64,000 nt of DNA from Lunularia cruciata. Taxonomy: Eukaryota > Streptophyta > Marchantiopsida > Lunulariales > Lunulariaceae. The notes under the pieces were generated by a model. That model worked only from the letters and a program-made list of their open reading frames with translations. It was not told the DNA's origin and ran no database searches. Positions 25,701 through 35,544 of this stretch are shown in pieces. The position numbers and the translations under genes are program-made. The stretch is taken from NCBI GenBank assembly GCA_948567375.1, contig OX419761.1:41330243-41394242 (forward strand), read 5' to 3'. Position 1 is the first letter of the stretch. Each line of letters starts with the position of its first letter.

Positions 25701-27700
25701 TCCTCTTGGTAGCGTGTACCCACTTCTCCTTCGTTCGCTTCCCTCCCTTTCCCTTACCCTGCCCTGCCCTGCCCTTTCCGCCGTAGCTCGAAGGGAGCAA
25801 AAGTAAACAGCGAAACCCACCCATCGTTCGCCCGTCTTCTCCATGGATCCATCAAACCACTTCGAACGAAGTGGAGTACAATCTAGAAGAGGATGGATCG
25901 GTGCGAGGATGGGATGAGCAAAAGCAAAGAAATGGCTCCAAGCCAAAGTCAAGTACTTCAACTTATGGATGGATGAAAAAGTACACGAAATCCAGGTATA
26001 GCCCACTTCATGTAATAGCCCCACTTCATTCCACCTTTCTGTACTGCACTCCAAGCGAAGTTTAGTACAATTCATGGATGGAAGGATGGAAGGATGGGTA
26101 CCAGCAAAAGCAACCCCCTGGTTCGACCTCGCAACTCCCCTTAATTGTTCCATGCAAATGCCCTACTCACGTGCTCGCTTCCTTCAGCCTTTCTTCTCCA
26201 CTTCGACACAGCCGACACGTGCGGATCTCTTTAATTGTTATTTGTTCGGGAGTAGCTCAAAAGCTCACCACAATTCAGGGCATTTACCCTTGTAAAGATT
26301 TGGACTGCAGATGTTCACCGGGTGATCGGTTCAATGGGATCGTACACAGTTTGATCGCGAACCAAAACATCCCCTGTCGTCTTCATCTATAATGTCTTAA
26401 TCTTTACATGCAGAAAGGAGAGGCTATGAAACACCAAGATGTTTCAAGTTGACTGCGGATTCAAAATAGCCACGAGGGAAACTAAGAAAGCTACAGCGAG
26501 ATATATTTGTTGAACTTCGCGACCATATGGTAAACCGTCGCTTTGCATTTGGCTCGTGTCTGTCTTACCACGAAGTAACGTCTGATTCTCAGAAAATCCG
26601 TTTATATAAGTTTCTAAGGATCAATCGCCATAACTTGACAAGACAGACAACGGGCAAAATGCAAAATGCATCGAAGTAACTTTTATACATCATGCAGAAT
26701 AACTTTTGCTCTCTCATTTATCCACTGGCCTATTAGCAGTTATAGCATCATTTCATTACTATATCACTTGATTCTTCCTGACCCTCAAAATCCATCAATA
26801 TAATTTATATAGATTTTGAAGCTTTTTTACAAAATAATCTTTGCTCGCTCATTATCCATCTTAATATCATGTCCATTCTATAGTTGCACATGACATCCAA
26901 ATAGTGGATCACATTGCCTAGAGATGACTTGGATTCTAAAGTACGAATAAACATTCTATATACTCACTCTGCGCCATTGTTTATGTTAGTACTCTAGTTT
27001 ATGGCATGGATCAGAGCTTCTAAAGACCTCGCAAAACCAAGTTCTACAAATGTTGTACATGTTTCGTCATTGGTGATATCGAAGCTCAATTGCCTGCTAA
27101 ACTTTGATCCATCTTCGTTGTAAACAAGGTTATTCTATGCTTTAATTTGGTTAGGGGCACTAAAAGGTGAAAGAATCGTTGTCATATGTGCAAGCGTTCT
27201 ACTGTATAGATAGGAGGCTAATTTCCCCCTCATATTAGCTCCCTTAGCTTTAATCATTCACGTACTAATCTTATCAAATTTCCATGTGTTCAAATTTTTG
27301 AAGTATCTCGTCCTCTTATACTGGTCAATTTCTGTGTTTATACATTACTCATAAAAATTATTTATATACACTGCAACTCTATCTGATTATTAGTGTAGCT
27401 CAGAAAGTAATTATACTCGGGAAAAATTTAGCAAATGATAAAAGTAGAGAAATTTTATTAGAATTTAAATTAGATTTATATGAAAATTTATTGAACTAGT
27501 AAACTTTTCCATTCCATAGTCAGATAATCAAACTGCTTTAATGTCCAAAGAGTTAACTTACTCCTCGACGGTGGAATTCCTTCTGAAGTTGAAGTTGAAT
27601 ATTCATGAAATACTGGTATTATGTGATTATTATTGATCTTGATGTAATTGCTTCCTCAAACCTTCCATTTAAAGGTAATCCTTGTCATAGACAGAGTGCC
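22700..27700. other. Mixed spacer, no gene seen
   Basis: No domain is recognised in any frame. The largest open frame (25584-26153 on minus, 189 codons) lies in a locally GC-rich stretch with simple words such as cctgccctgccctgcc and aaggatggaaggatgg. A near-perfect palindrome CCACTTCG-AA-CGAAGTGG sits near 25857-25874. The part from 26400 to 27700 is AT-rich. Confidence 0.35.
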
Positions 27701-28404
27701 ATTGTAAATGCCTATGAGGTGAACCAAAATTCATCAATCAAAGGAGAGGTATAAACCCAAGCTCTAGATACTTTCCCTCCACATAAAAAATCATGACTCT
27801 ATCAAGAACATGTGCCTTAGTGAGGATGCTGGTAAGGGTATGAGTGTGCATATGCTCACTAACATCAGCCTGAATCTTTCTAGAGTCTAGGGATACAGAG
27901 TCCACAAATTGTGGCGTGTTGTGCATGCAGGTCCTGGCAGTAGGACACAAGCCAACCAAAGATATGATTGGAATTGATTGACTAATGTGATAGGTGCCAA
28001 CAAAAAAGAACCACCCTTGTATAAGAACCTATATGCCAAAAGGGTGGCCACTAGTGCACATGCTTCAAGATATGCTACTAATGCAATTATCTCCTACAAT
28101 ATGAGGCCACATCCTCCCATGGCTATGAGGGAGAATTATATGCAATCTACTCCACTTATCTCACAACTATGATAACATATATGGCCCTAACATAGTGAAG
28201 AAATTATGATACATGATGCTATCAAAGGCCTGTAAATGGGAAAGGAAGTCCTCTATGGGAGGGTACATATGTGCTAGATAAGAGCTTCTTGGGATATAAA
28301 ATCTTGTAAGGATGGAGTAAGCCATCTGGCTATTCCACAAGCAAGGGAAGAGATGAACTTCTGTTGTACTCTAGACCAAGATGTCTAAGATAAATGTGGA
28401 ATAC
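27700..28404. other. Left flank of the nested Copia element
   Basis: Short open frames only (27738-27959 on minus, 27978-28172 on +), no domain recognised. The outer part of the left Copia LTR should lie at about 28298-28404, judging by the 261-bp right LTR, but similarity there is weak. The word tgtaag at 28305 could be the diverged LTR tip. Confidence 0.35.
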
Positions 28405-28558
28405 ATCCACAAGAAAGCTTCAAGAGTCTTTACTCATGCCCCAAGCTCACCGCCATATCCGAAACATACAAAGCAAGAGCTTCTTCACTCTCCTAGTCCA
28501 CTCCAACCATGAACTATTAAATGAGCAACCAACCAAGGCATAAGAGTAAATCCTAACA
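28405..28558 (-). repeat. 3' LTR (inner part) of the Copia element
   Basis: Matches 41371-41524 with few differences, from agaaagcttcaagagtc to the terminal cctaaca (TGTTAGG at the LTR start on the minus strand). Sequence left of 28405 no longer aligns well with the right LTR. Confidence 0.85.
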
Positions 28559-28574
28559 ATCTCGTCCTTGACTC
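28559..28574 (-). other. Polypurine tract of the Copia element
   Basis: On the minus strand a purine-rich run (AGTCAAGGACGAGAT) directly precedes the TGTTAGG tip of the 3' LTR, the usual place for plus-strand priming. It is slightly eroded by pyrimidines. Confidence 0.6.
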
Positions 28575-28740
28575 TTGTCTTGGGGTTAGTAACCTAGCTA
28601 AACAGATGATCACTCTCTGGGAAGTTCTAGATAGACGGCCAATCGCTTGACCCCTCCTTTAAACTAGGATAAACTAGAACTTATAACCATAGCCCATATA
28701 GGGATAGAGTAACCAAAAACAGCAAAGGTCGCCTCCAATG

Positions 28741-29295
28741 CTATGCCACCCTACTCATGCTCCACTTGCACAACCTGCAGGGTAGCACAATGCTTAGAGA
28801 ACTTTCTAAAAGTATGACTTTGGTAAAAGTATCAGCCGGGTTGAGCTTACCATCAATCTTAACTAGATCAAACATGTTCTTAGACACAACTTGCCTAAGA
28901 AAGTGATATTTGATATCTATATGCTTAACCCTATTGTCCATCACCTGATTTTCAGGTAGGTATAAACATTTTGACTATCACAATGAAGCATTACATAACC
29001 ATGCATTAGCAACAAGTCTCTTGCTTGCTTTGTGGCTTCCGCTGCTGCCACAAACTTTGCTTCTGTAGACTATGCAACACACTTCTGCAAAGTAGATCTC
29101 CAACTAATGCACCCACCACCAAGTGTGATACATACCCTATTTTTGACCTCCACTTGTCCAGACCTTGTCCATAGTCAGCATCTACATAGCCATCTTGTGA
29201 TGCAACATTCATTGATATTCTATCGAATAAGAGCCCATAGTCTAGTGTACCTCTCAAATACTTGAGAATCCACTTAATTGCTTCCCAATGTGTCT
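28741..29295 (-). pseudogene. Copia RNase H, C-terminal piece
   Basis: The minus strand begins at the insertion junction with HWEAIKWILKYLRGTLDYGLLF, then DGYVDADYGQGLDKWRSKIGYV. After frame changes it continues through VKHIDIKYHFLRQVV and GKLNPADTFTKV, the classical Copia RNase H end. The matching upstream part of the same reading frame ends near 35545, so this piece was separated from RT by the inserted solo LTR plus chromovirus. Confidence 0.9.
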
Positions 29296-29777
29296 TGTAA
29301 CACCCATTTGTGCATGTGTGTTGGTATTGTGATATTTAGCTTGGTAGTACAATTACTTGAGAGAGAGATATTATTTACATAGAGATAAAGGATGGTTATA
29401 TATTAATCATGATTAGCTAGAGTTAGTCATAGCTAAGATAGAGGGGACCTTACTTTAGAGGAGGTGGAAAAGATGAGCACCACTATTTAGGATTCTAGTG
29501 TGTTGACTTGGTATTATTCCTAGGTGTTTGGCTTTGAGGAAAGAGTTGAGAACTCTTGGGCCCGTAAGCTTTTTTGTTTTGGATTCTTTTATAGTCCAAG
29601 GATAGCCCATGTGAAGGAATCCTTGACTTAGTGGTTGGGTCAAGATAAGATCACATGCTAGTGGAATGCCCATGTGAGTGGATATTCCTTTCTACTTTTT
29701 GACTTTACTTGACTTTTAGTCTAGTAACTTGGGTTACTATGGTAATTAGTAACTTTGGTGCGTAACTATTTCACAAG

Positions 29778-29785
29778 TATATAAA
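29778..29785 (+). promoter_or_regulatory. TATA box of the solo LTR
   Basis: TATATAAA followed by caaggggtgagg, near the 3' half of the LTR-like segment, as expected for a U3 promoter reading toward +. Transcription from it would now enter the chromovirus antisense to its genes. Confidence 0.55.
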
Positions 29786-29831
29786 CAAGGGGTGAGGAGG
29801 TACTCATCATCCTTTCATTTGCAACTATCTT

Positions 29832-30185
29832 TGTAAAAGACCGAAACTGAGGAGAGAAATAGGAGAATGGAAACTCACATTGGGACACTTGAATGAGGGA
29901 AAACTCCGAATGCCTAGCATGAGCTTTGGCCTTGGTATTTATAGGTAGCATACAAGACCTTTGAAGCTTCTCAAGAAGCTTCCTTCTAGAAGCCGCCTAC
30001 TTGGCATGCAAGCTAAGCTAGTTAGAAGCTTCCTTCTAGAAGCTACCTACTTAGGGCGCAAGTTAACTAGTTGGGAAGCTTCCTAAGAAGCTTCTTAGAT
30101 GCTTCTAGAATATTCTAGGCTATTTTGGCTTATTCTCTACTTTGTAAGCCCGACTAACTTTGTCACTAAACTCCATATTGTTACA
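29832..30185 (-). repeat. 3' LTR of the young chromovirus
   Basis: 354 bp, TG...CA. Relative to the 5' LTR it lacks 59 bp. The missing block in the partner is bounded by the repeated word agcttctcaagaagcttcct, so the deletion fits recombination or slippage between these repeats. It retains the TATA site (29936-29943) and part of the heat-shock-element array, including TTCtaGAAtaTTC at 30103-30115. Confidence 0.95.
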
Positions 30186-30198
30186 TATTCCCCCACCG
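30186..30198 (-). other. Polypurine tract of the young chromovirus
   Basis: The minus strand reads GGTGGGGGAATA immediately before the 3' LTR tip TGTAACA. The polypurine tract lies inside the open reading frame, which runs on into the LTR to a stop at 30120. Confidence 0.8.
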
Positions 30199-30400
30199 CT
30201 AGTTGGTGACGTCCTCGTCGCCAGTGAAGCTTCAAATTCCTTGATGGCCATCTGTACATTCTGGAGGTGAGAAAGAGGTTCCCATGTGGCATCATGAAGG
30301 GGATACCCTTTCCAAAGGACCTTGTACTCCGTGTGTTGGCGACGGCCTTGTTGAATATGGCAACGTGCAAGGATACGATCAACTTCGTACTCCTCATGAT
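30190..30400 (-). pseudogene. Chromodomain of the young chromovirus
   Basis: The end of the 461-codon frame (31505-30120) carries EEYEVDRILARCHI, then EYKVLWKGYPLHDATWEPL and a C-terminal helix (LQNVQMAIKEFEA). This is a complete chromodomain with the WKGY and TWEP strands, which defines chromoviruses among Gypsy elements. In the family it is linked to integrase and is thought to bind modified histones. The frame continues past it through the polypurine tract into the LTR. The domain itself is undamaged, but it sits at the end of a polyprotein with upstream stops. Confidence 0.93.
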
Positions 30401-31505
30401 CATTGATAGGGATAGGAAGAGGGGGAGGTTGGACTCGAGAAGAAAAGGAAGAAGGGTTAGGAACAAAGGGTTTCAACTTGGAAACATGAAAGACAGGATG
30501 GATACGCATGTGACAAGGTAAGGCAAGACGATAAGCAACAGGAGAGATAATATGGGTGATATCAAAGGGTCCGATCCAATTAGGAGTAAGTTTACGAACT
30601 TGGGTATCAAGTGGGAGAGGGAGGTTACTAGAGGATAGCATGACTTTATCACCAACTTCAAAGGTGAGATCACGATGATGATGGTCTGCATATTGTTTTT
30701 GGCAATTCTGAGCAACAAGGAGGTGAGACTTGGCTTGTTGGAGAGAGCGGGATATAGTGGTCAAGAATGTAGAAGTATGAGGAACCTGAGAGGGAGGGGG
30801 AGCAAGAAGAGAATCTGGAACAAGCGGATCTTGGCCAAAATTGAGAAAGAAGGGAGAAAATCCAGTGCTTGCCTGTTTGGAGTTGTTGTAGGCAAATTCT
30901 GCAGCTGCAAGACATTCATCCCAGTTGGTATGGTGGACATTGACAAAGGCCCGCAACATATCCTCCAATGTACGATTGGCGCATTCAGTTTGTCCATCAG
31001 TTTGAGGATGATAGGCCGTGGACAAAGCAAGCTTGGTACCGAGTATCTGAAAGAGTGCTTGCCAAAACTTCCCGGTAAAGCAAGGATCACGGTTGGAGAT
31101 GAGTACGCGTGGCATGCCATGATGCTTGAAGACATTGTCAAAGTAGATTTGTGCTAAGGTTGGAGCATCCACGGTATCACAGGTTGGTGCCAAGTGGATT
31201 TGCTTACTAAGCTTATCCACAAACACCACGATGGCGGTGTGTCCTTGTTTTGTCTTTGGCAAGGATGTGATGAGATCCAAGCTCACATGCTCCAAACGAG
31301 CGGATGGAATGGAGAGTGGTTGAAGGAGTCCACTCGGCTTCTGGTTGCTGGCCTTGTTCCGTTGGCAACTCTCACATGATCGGACAAAGTCTCGAACATC
31401 TCGTGTCATGTTGGGCCACCACCATTGGCGTTGGAGGGTGCCCAAGGTCTTGTCCACTCCCATGTGACCAGCTATTGGTAAATCATGGGCTTCTTGAAGG
31501 CGCAC
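30401..31505 (-). pseudogene. Integrase of the young chromovirus, catalytic Asp changed
   Basis: Zinc-binding HHCC region at the start (HDLPIAGHMGVDKT, then CESCQRNKA), core with SLDLITSLPKT (first Asp), VLISNRDPCFTGKFW (second site) and HPQTDGQTECANRTLED (Glu). In related Gypsy integrases the second site is S-D-R, so the catalytic Asp is Asn here, explained by one CpG change. The C-terminal GPY/F-like module is present (KLTPNWIGPFDI), followed by HPVFHVSKLKPF. The frame is open from 31505 to its end, but a TGA at 31506-31508 separates it from RNase H. The enzyme would integrate LTR DNA, but this copy should be inactive. Confidence 0.93.
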
Positions 31506-31508
31506 AAG

Positions 31509-31990
31509 TCAAAGATCACCTTTGGCTGGAACATAGATCTGGTCTGCATGGAATAAAAGGCCTTCCTTGAAGGAGAAGGTGTTGTACTCCTTGTCGCATG
31601 CTGTCAGATGACCGTGTACCATTTGGAAGAAGGGATCTTGTCGTAGAGCTGATTGAAACTCATTGTGGACCTTAGGGTCAATGGACACCGTTGTAATTGC
31701 CGCCGTGATGAAAGGAAGATCCTTCAAATCAGGTCGTCGTGATAGAGCATCGAGAATGACATGGAACCGACCTGGTTTGTACTCAAGTTTGATGTCAAAC
31801 AATTGGAGTTGCTCTTCCCATCGATGATGCCGGCTCTTCATGTGCTCCAAGTGTAAGGTTTGCAACAATGGCTTGTGATCAGTTCGCATGATCACTTGTT
31901 TCCCCAAGAGATAATGCCTCCATACCTTGGTGGCATATACCATTGCAAGTTGTTCCCGATCTCAAGCAGAGTAATTTCTTTCCGCTGTAT
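31509..31990 (-). pseudogene. RNase H of the young chromovirus
   Basis: The minus strand reads VYATKVWRHYLLGKQVIMRTDHKPLLQTL, with the TDHKPL motif of Gypsy RNase H, then RWEEQLQLFDIKLEYKPGR and DALSRRPD in the usual order. Just upstream the frame changes relative to RT (one base lost near 31990), and a TGA stands near 31951 where the sequence context suggests CGA. The domain follows RT directly and would degrade the RNA template strand. Confidence 0.9.
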
Positions 31991-33253
31991 TTAATCGGTG
32001 AGACACAAAGCAATCGGATGTAGTCCATCTAGAAATTCTTGTTGCAACACAGCTCCAATTGCAAAGTTAGAAGCATCAAAATCAACCACACAAGGTAGTT
32101 GAGGATCATATGGTTGAAGAATAGGTCTTGAAGACACCATATGCTTTAACTTCTGGAATGCTTCTTCATGCTTGGTGGTCCACTGGAAGCTCGAGTTCTT
32201 TCCCAAGAGGTCAGTCAATGGTGCAGCCACGTGAGCATAATAGTGGATGAACCGTCGGTAAAAACTGGCCAGTCCATTGAATGCTCGTACTTCTGTAGCA
32301 TCCTTCAGGGTAGGCCAATCAGTAATGGCCTTGATCTTCTCTTCTTCCATCTTGATCCCCTCTGATGAGATCTTATGACCCAAGAAGGTAACCTCCTTCT
32401 GCCAAAAAGCACACTTTGACTTCTTGCAGTAAAATTTCCACTGTCGTAGTCGTCTTAGGACTTCTCGCACATGATTCACATGTTCTACCTCTGTCCTGCT
32501 ATAGATTAAGATATCATCTAAGAACACCACCACGGACCGATCCAATAGTCCCTCCAACACTCGATGCATCTGATCCATGAAGACTGCTTGAGCATTAGTG
32601 AGTCCGAAAGGTAGAACTCTCCACTCAAAATGTCCATACCTTGTGCGAAAAGCAGTCTTTTGCACGTCCTCTCCTTCAATAGGAATTTGCCAATAGCCGC
32701 TATGAAGATCCAGCTTGGAAAAGTAGCGTGCTCCACTTAGTTGATCAAGCAGGTCATCGATCCGAGGCAAGGGATATGCATTCTTCACGGTTTGCTTATT
32801 GAGCCCACGGTAATCAATACAGAAACAAAGTCCTCCATCCTTCTTTGGAACAAATAGTACCGGTGCTCCCCACGGAGAGGTACTATGTCGTATGAAATCC
32901 TTCTCCAACAACTCTATAAGTGTTGTTCGCAACTCCTCCAACTCCTTTGGTGAGAGCCGATAGATTGGTCTACTCACTAGAGTACTCCCTGGCAATAACT
33001 TGATCTTGAAGGGCATACCTCAATCGGAGGGTAATCCCTTTGGCAGATCATCCGGAAACACATCTGCAAACTCCTTAACTATCCGATCAACCATTGCTTG
33101 ATGCGGCACTTGGCCCTCCTCAGATTGTTCTTGTGCAATCGGCTTGATCCACACCGCGAATACAGACTTATCGTCCTCCAAAGCTTGCTCTATGGCTGCT
33201 TCATTAAAAAACTTCCCTTCTAGGGACTCATCTCTCTTCCAAGCTTGCTCCAT
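31991..33253 (-). pseudogene. Reverse transcriptase of the young chromovirus
   Basis: The frame 33016-31991 covers nearly the whole [77 protein letters not shown] and the catalytic [12 protein letters not shown], then the thumb (ASFYRRFI) and the tether [17 protein letters not shown]. The FLDD motif is intact. The preceding part (33253-33020, FADVFPDDLPKGLPSD) is in the same frame but separated by a TGA at 33017-33019, where CGA is likely by context. This is the best preserved enzyme domain of the window. Confidence 0.95.
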
Positions 33254-33350
33254 GGTTGCCTTCCTGGCAAACTTCCCATCTTGGGACTCATCTCCCTTCT
33301 AGATTCGCTCTATGGCTACCTTCTCGACAAACTTCCCATCTTGGGACTGA
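33175..33350 (-). repeat. Three tandem repeats of about 57-60 bp in the pol linker, young copy
   Basis: The unit with gcttgctctatggctgc...aacttccc...gggactcat occurs three times. On minus it encodes blocks of the type SQDGKFxxKxxxERxxKxDE. A TAG interrupts the first of them (33299-33301). The old family member has four units. Confidence 0.75.
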
Positions 33351-33784
33351 CTATTCTTAGGTGTCTTACTCAAAGGTGCCAGACAACCTAATCGGAAATT
33401 CCTACCTTGGTGTTGTACTTGAATTTGGTGTCGGGTCCAATCAAATTGAACCTTATGACATTCAAGCCAAGGTAGACCTAGAATGATATCATAGTGTAGA
33501 GGTGCCACTACAAACCTCATACACTCCAAATACTCCTTCCCAATCTTGAAGGTAACGGGATGCAAGGTGCGGAATGCAGAACCCTTTCTACCATCCGCCA
33601 TCATCAAACTACTTCCAATCACTGGCTTGATAGGAATACCCAATTCCTTTGCTACTTGCATAGACATGCAATTCTCTGAACCTCCAGAATCAACCAAAAT
33701 TCTACAACCCCGATTAGATATCATACCTTGCAAGTGAAGCAAACTTGCATAGGTCGAGCCTTCAATCCCATTGGAACTAATCAA
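33299..33784 (-). pseudogene. Aspartic protease of the young chromovirus
   Basis: Retropepsin-like domain with active site ILVDSGGSENCMS, then MMADGRKGSAFRT, VTFKIGKEYLECMRFVV and the second strand DIILGLPWLECH. The D-S-G is intact. The frame differs from gag, which ends with TAG at 33811, so protease-pol is either expressed by frameshifting or was shifted by a mutation; the sequence does not decide this. It ends at the TAG at 33299-33301 inside the linker repeat. Confidence 0.9.
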
Positions 33785-33810
33785 GCTCCCAGTAGGCGGC
33801 TCAAAATCTC

Positions 33811-34710
33811 CTACTGGGATTCCTCATTTCCCGGATCATTCTGCTCCACAACCTCCACTTGGGCAACTTGTCGAGGTCGTCCATTCTTGAGTGGACATTG
33901 AGCAATGCGATGCCCCAACTGGCGACAATAAAAACAACCTCCATTTTGTCGTAATCTTTCTCTATCTGTTGTGCCAAGTGGTCTTTGATGGATAGCATCA
34001 ATCTCCATTGGTACTAGTTCTTCCACTTGTGGTACGGGTAGGTTTTGTGTAGGTCGAGGTCGAGACCAAGTTGTTGCAACTAAGGAATCAAAACACTCAG
34101 CCAATTGCATGGCTTCTTCTACGTTCTGTGGCTCTCGCATGATCACCTCCAATCTGGTTCGTGACTTCAATCCTCGCACAAATCGATCCAAAACTTCACC
34201 TTCTTGGATATCTGGAATTTGCATGATGATATTCTGAACTTGTGTGATGTAGCTTCTCACTGAGCCAATCTGCCTCAACTCCGCCAATTTATTTCGTGCA
34301 GCTCGGGTGGCATTTATAGTCTGAAATCAACCAAGTATTGCATCCTTGAATTCTGCCCATGTCAAAATCGGTGTAACAATTTGTCGTTCAGCTCTTTCTA
34401 CTCGGAATTGCCACCAAAGTTTTGCCACGCCATCCAACTGGCTAGAAGCCAAGAGAATTTGTTTCCACTCGTCTTGAAGATTGGTGGCTTCAAAGTAACG
34501 TTCACAGTCAAACACAAAATTCTCCACTATGCTTGGAAGATTCTTGCCTTCAAAAACCTTGGGTTTCGGAAATTGAATGCGATCTTCTCCATCTCGAACT
34601 GGCACTCTGTCTATCTGTTCTCGTCGTTGCTGGTCTCGTTCATCCAACAATCGAGTAAGATGCTCGATTTGTTGTTGCATTGCAAGGATAACATCCGGTA
34701 TTGCCGCCAT
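33811..34710 (-). pseudogene. Gag of the young chromovirus
   Basis: Starts at the ATG complementary to 34708-34710 (MAAIPDVILAMQQQIEHLTRLL, a short coiled stretch). It continues with a capsid-type domain (FVFDCERYFEATNL, LWWQFRVERAER) and a helix-rich part (VRSYITQVQNIIMQIPD, FVRGLKSRTRLEV). It ends with a CCHC zinc knuckle CFYCRQLGHRIAQC (CX2CX4HX4C) near 33900-33945. One TGA at 34327-34329 interrupts it, where the context suggests CGA. Gag would build the particle that packages the element RNA. Confidence 0.92.
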
Positions 34711-34968
34711 CGCTACTACTCTATTCCACTATTCTCAATTTATCTAGTTGATTAACACATAGATACAACACGTCCACCGTTCTCCATAAGTTACAACTGG
34801 AAGTATCAAGGGTTCCTCTGACACGGTGATCATATGTAGAAAGTCCTGCCCAAAGCGTGAGGTGATGAATTGTGTGAAATGATGCTTTGGTAATATCTGG
34901 ACATGAAAGTCCCAATGGTTTGGCGGAAGTGGATTTGGTGGTCCATAAATTCTATCCATCCCATTCCT

Positions 34969-34980
34969 GCTCTGATACCA
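34969..34980 (-). other. Primer binding site (initiator tRNA-Met), young chromovirus
   Basis: TGGTATCAGAGC on minus, one base from the 5' LTR end; the standard complement of the initiator tRNA-Met 3' end used by most plant LTR retrotransposons. Confidence 0.93.
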
Positions 34981-35085
34981 ATGTAAAAGACCGAAACCGA
35001 GGAGAGAAATAGGAGAATGGAAACTCACATTGGGACACTTGAATGAGGGAAAACTCCGAATGCCTAGCATGAGCTTTGGCCTTGG

Positions 35086-35093
35086 TATTTATA
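35086..35093 (-). promoter_or_regulatory. TATA box of the young chromovirus 5' LTR
   Basis: TATAAATA on the minus strand in the context CCTATAAATACC. It lies about 20 bp downstream of the nearest GAAgcTTC unit. Transcription would be expected to start about 25-35 bp further, near 35055-35060, and run into gag. Confidence 0.75.
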
Positions 35094-35112
35094 GGTAGCA
35101 TACAAGACCTTT

Positions 35113-35324
35113 GAAGCTTCTCAAGAAGCTTCCTTGAGCCGCTTTCTTGGAGTGCAAGTCAAGTTAACTAGGAAGCTTCTCAAGAAGCTTCCTTCTAGAA
35201 GCCGCCTACTTGGCATGCAAGCTAAGCTAGTTAGAAGCTTCCTTCTAGAAGCTACCTACTTAGGGTGCAAGTTAACTAGTTGGGAAGCTTCCTAAGAAGC
35301 TTCTTAGATGCTTCTAGAATATTC
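35113..35324 (-). promoter_or_regulatory. Heat-shock-element array in the LTR promoter
   Basis: Within 212 bp upstream of the TATA box there are at least ten GAAnnTTC or TTCnnGAA pairs. Examples are GAAgcTTC at 35113-35120, 35125-35132, 35172-35179, 35184-35191, 35234-35241, 35284-35291 and 35296-35303, and TTCtaGAA at 35193-35200 and 35243-35250. A perfect three-unit site TTCtaGAAtaTTC lies at 35312-35324. The known HSF site is alternating nGAAn units with this spacing. Binding and heat response are inferred. Confidence 0.65.
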
Positions 35325-35544
35325 TAGGCTATTTTGGCTTATTCTCTACTTCGTAAGCCCGACTAACTTCGTCACTAAACTCCATATTGTTACAATCTCT
35401 CTCTAGTGAACAATGTCTTGAGTCTTGGAGTGTTAGCCTTGGAGGAGTATGATGGAGTTGGGGTTCCTTGCCTTCTTAGTCCATGGTACGTTACCATAAT
35501 AGCCATCAGAGGTTCATCTTGAGTGAGAGACAGGCCGGCTCCCA

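Larger units (their letters stand above)
29832..35394 (-). mobile_element. Young Ty3/Gypsy chromovirus (inner level of the nest)
   Basis: Full-length element of 5563 bp coding on minus. LTRs are 34982-35394 (5') and 29832-30185 (3'). The flanking 5-mers are ATCTT (29827-29831) and ATCTC (35395-35399), a target duplication with one change. Order: primer site, gag with zinc knuckle, protease, RT, RNase H, integrase, chromodomain, polypurine tract. Apart from one 59-bp deletion, I count about four LTR differences over 354 bp, all CpG/TpG. The coding region has about five in-frame stops, two frame changes and an altered integrase active site, so this copy is dead although recent. It is a paralogue of the element at 9664-15116. 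Confidence 0.95.
34982..35394 (-). repeat. 5' LTR of the young chromovirus
   Basis: 413 bp, TGTAACA at its start on minus and TTTTACA at its end. It contains, in transcription direction, an array of GAA/TTC units (35324 down to 35113), then a TATA box (35093-35086), then the probable start region and R/U5. This is the complete form of the LTR in this window. Confidence 0.95.
29296..35544 (+). mobile_element. Solo LTR of a third family, interrupted by the young chromovirus
   Basis: The sequence starting TGTAACACCCATTTG (29296) and ending GGCCGGCTCCCA (35544) interrupts the Copia reading frame between the NPGR and HWEAIKW codons. The flanks overlap as GTCT/GTCC, consistent with a short target duplication. 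Removing the chromovirus leaves about 680 bp with LTR-like TG...CA ends, a TATATAAA box at 29778-29785 and no coding, so it is best read as a solo LTR in + orientation. The chromovirus sits about 45 bp downstream of this TATA box. Confidence 0.75.

Noticed and set aside
25584-26153. 189-codon open frame on minus
   Set aside because: No recognised domain, simple-sequence stretches inside it, and a competing frame on +; chance is the simpler explanation.
28305-28404. Outer half of the Copia 3' LTR
   Set aside because: The tgtaag tip and expected length fit, but the sequence between does not align convincingly with the 5' LTR, so the LTR is annotated only from 28405.
30137-31570. Open frames on + and in other minus frames across the young chromovirus (for example 30675-31157 on +)
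   Set aside because: Shadows of the integrase frame; the minus frame has all the known motifs.
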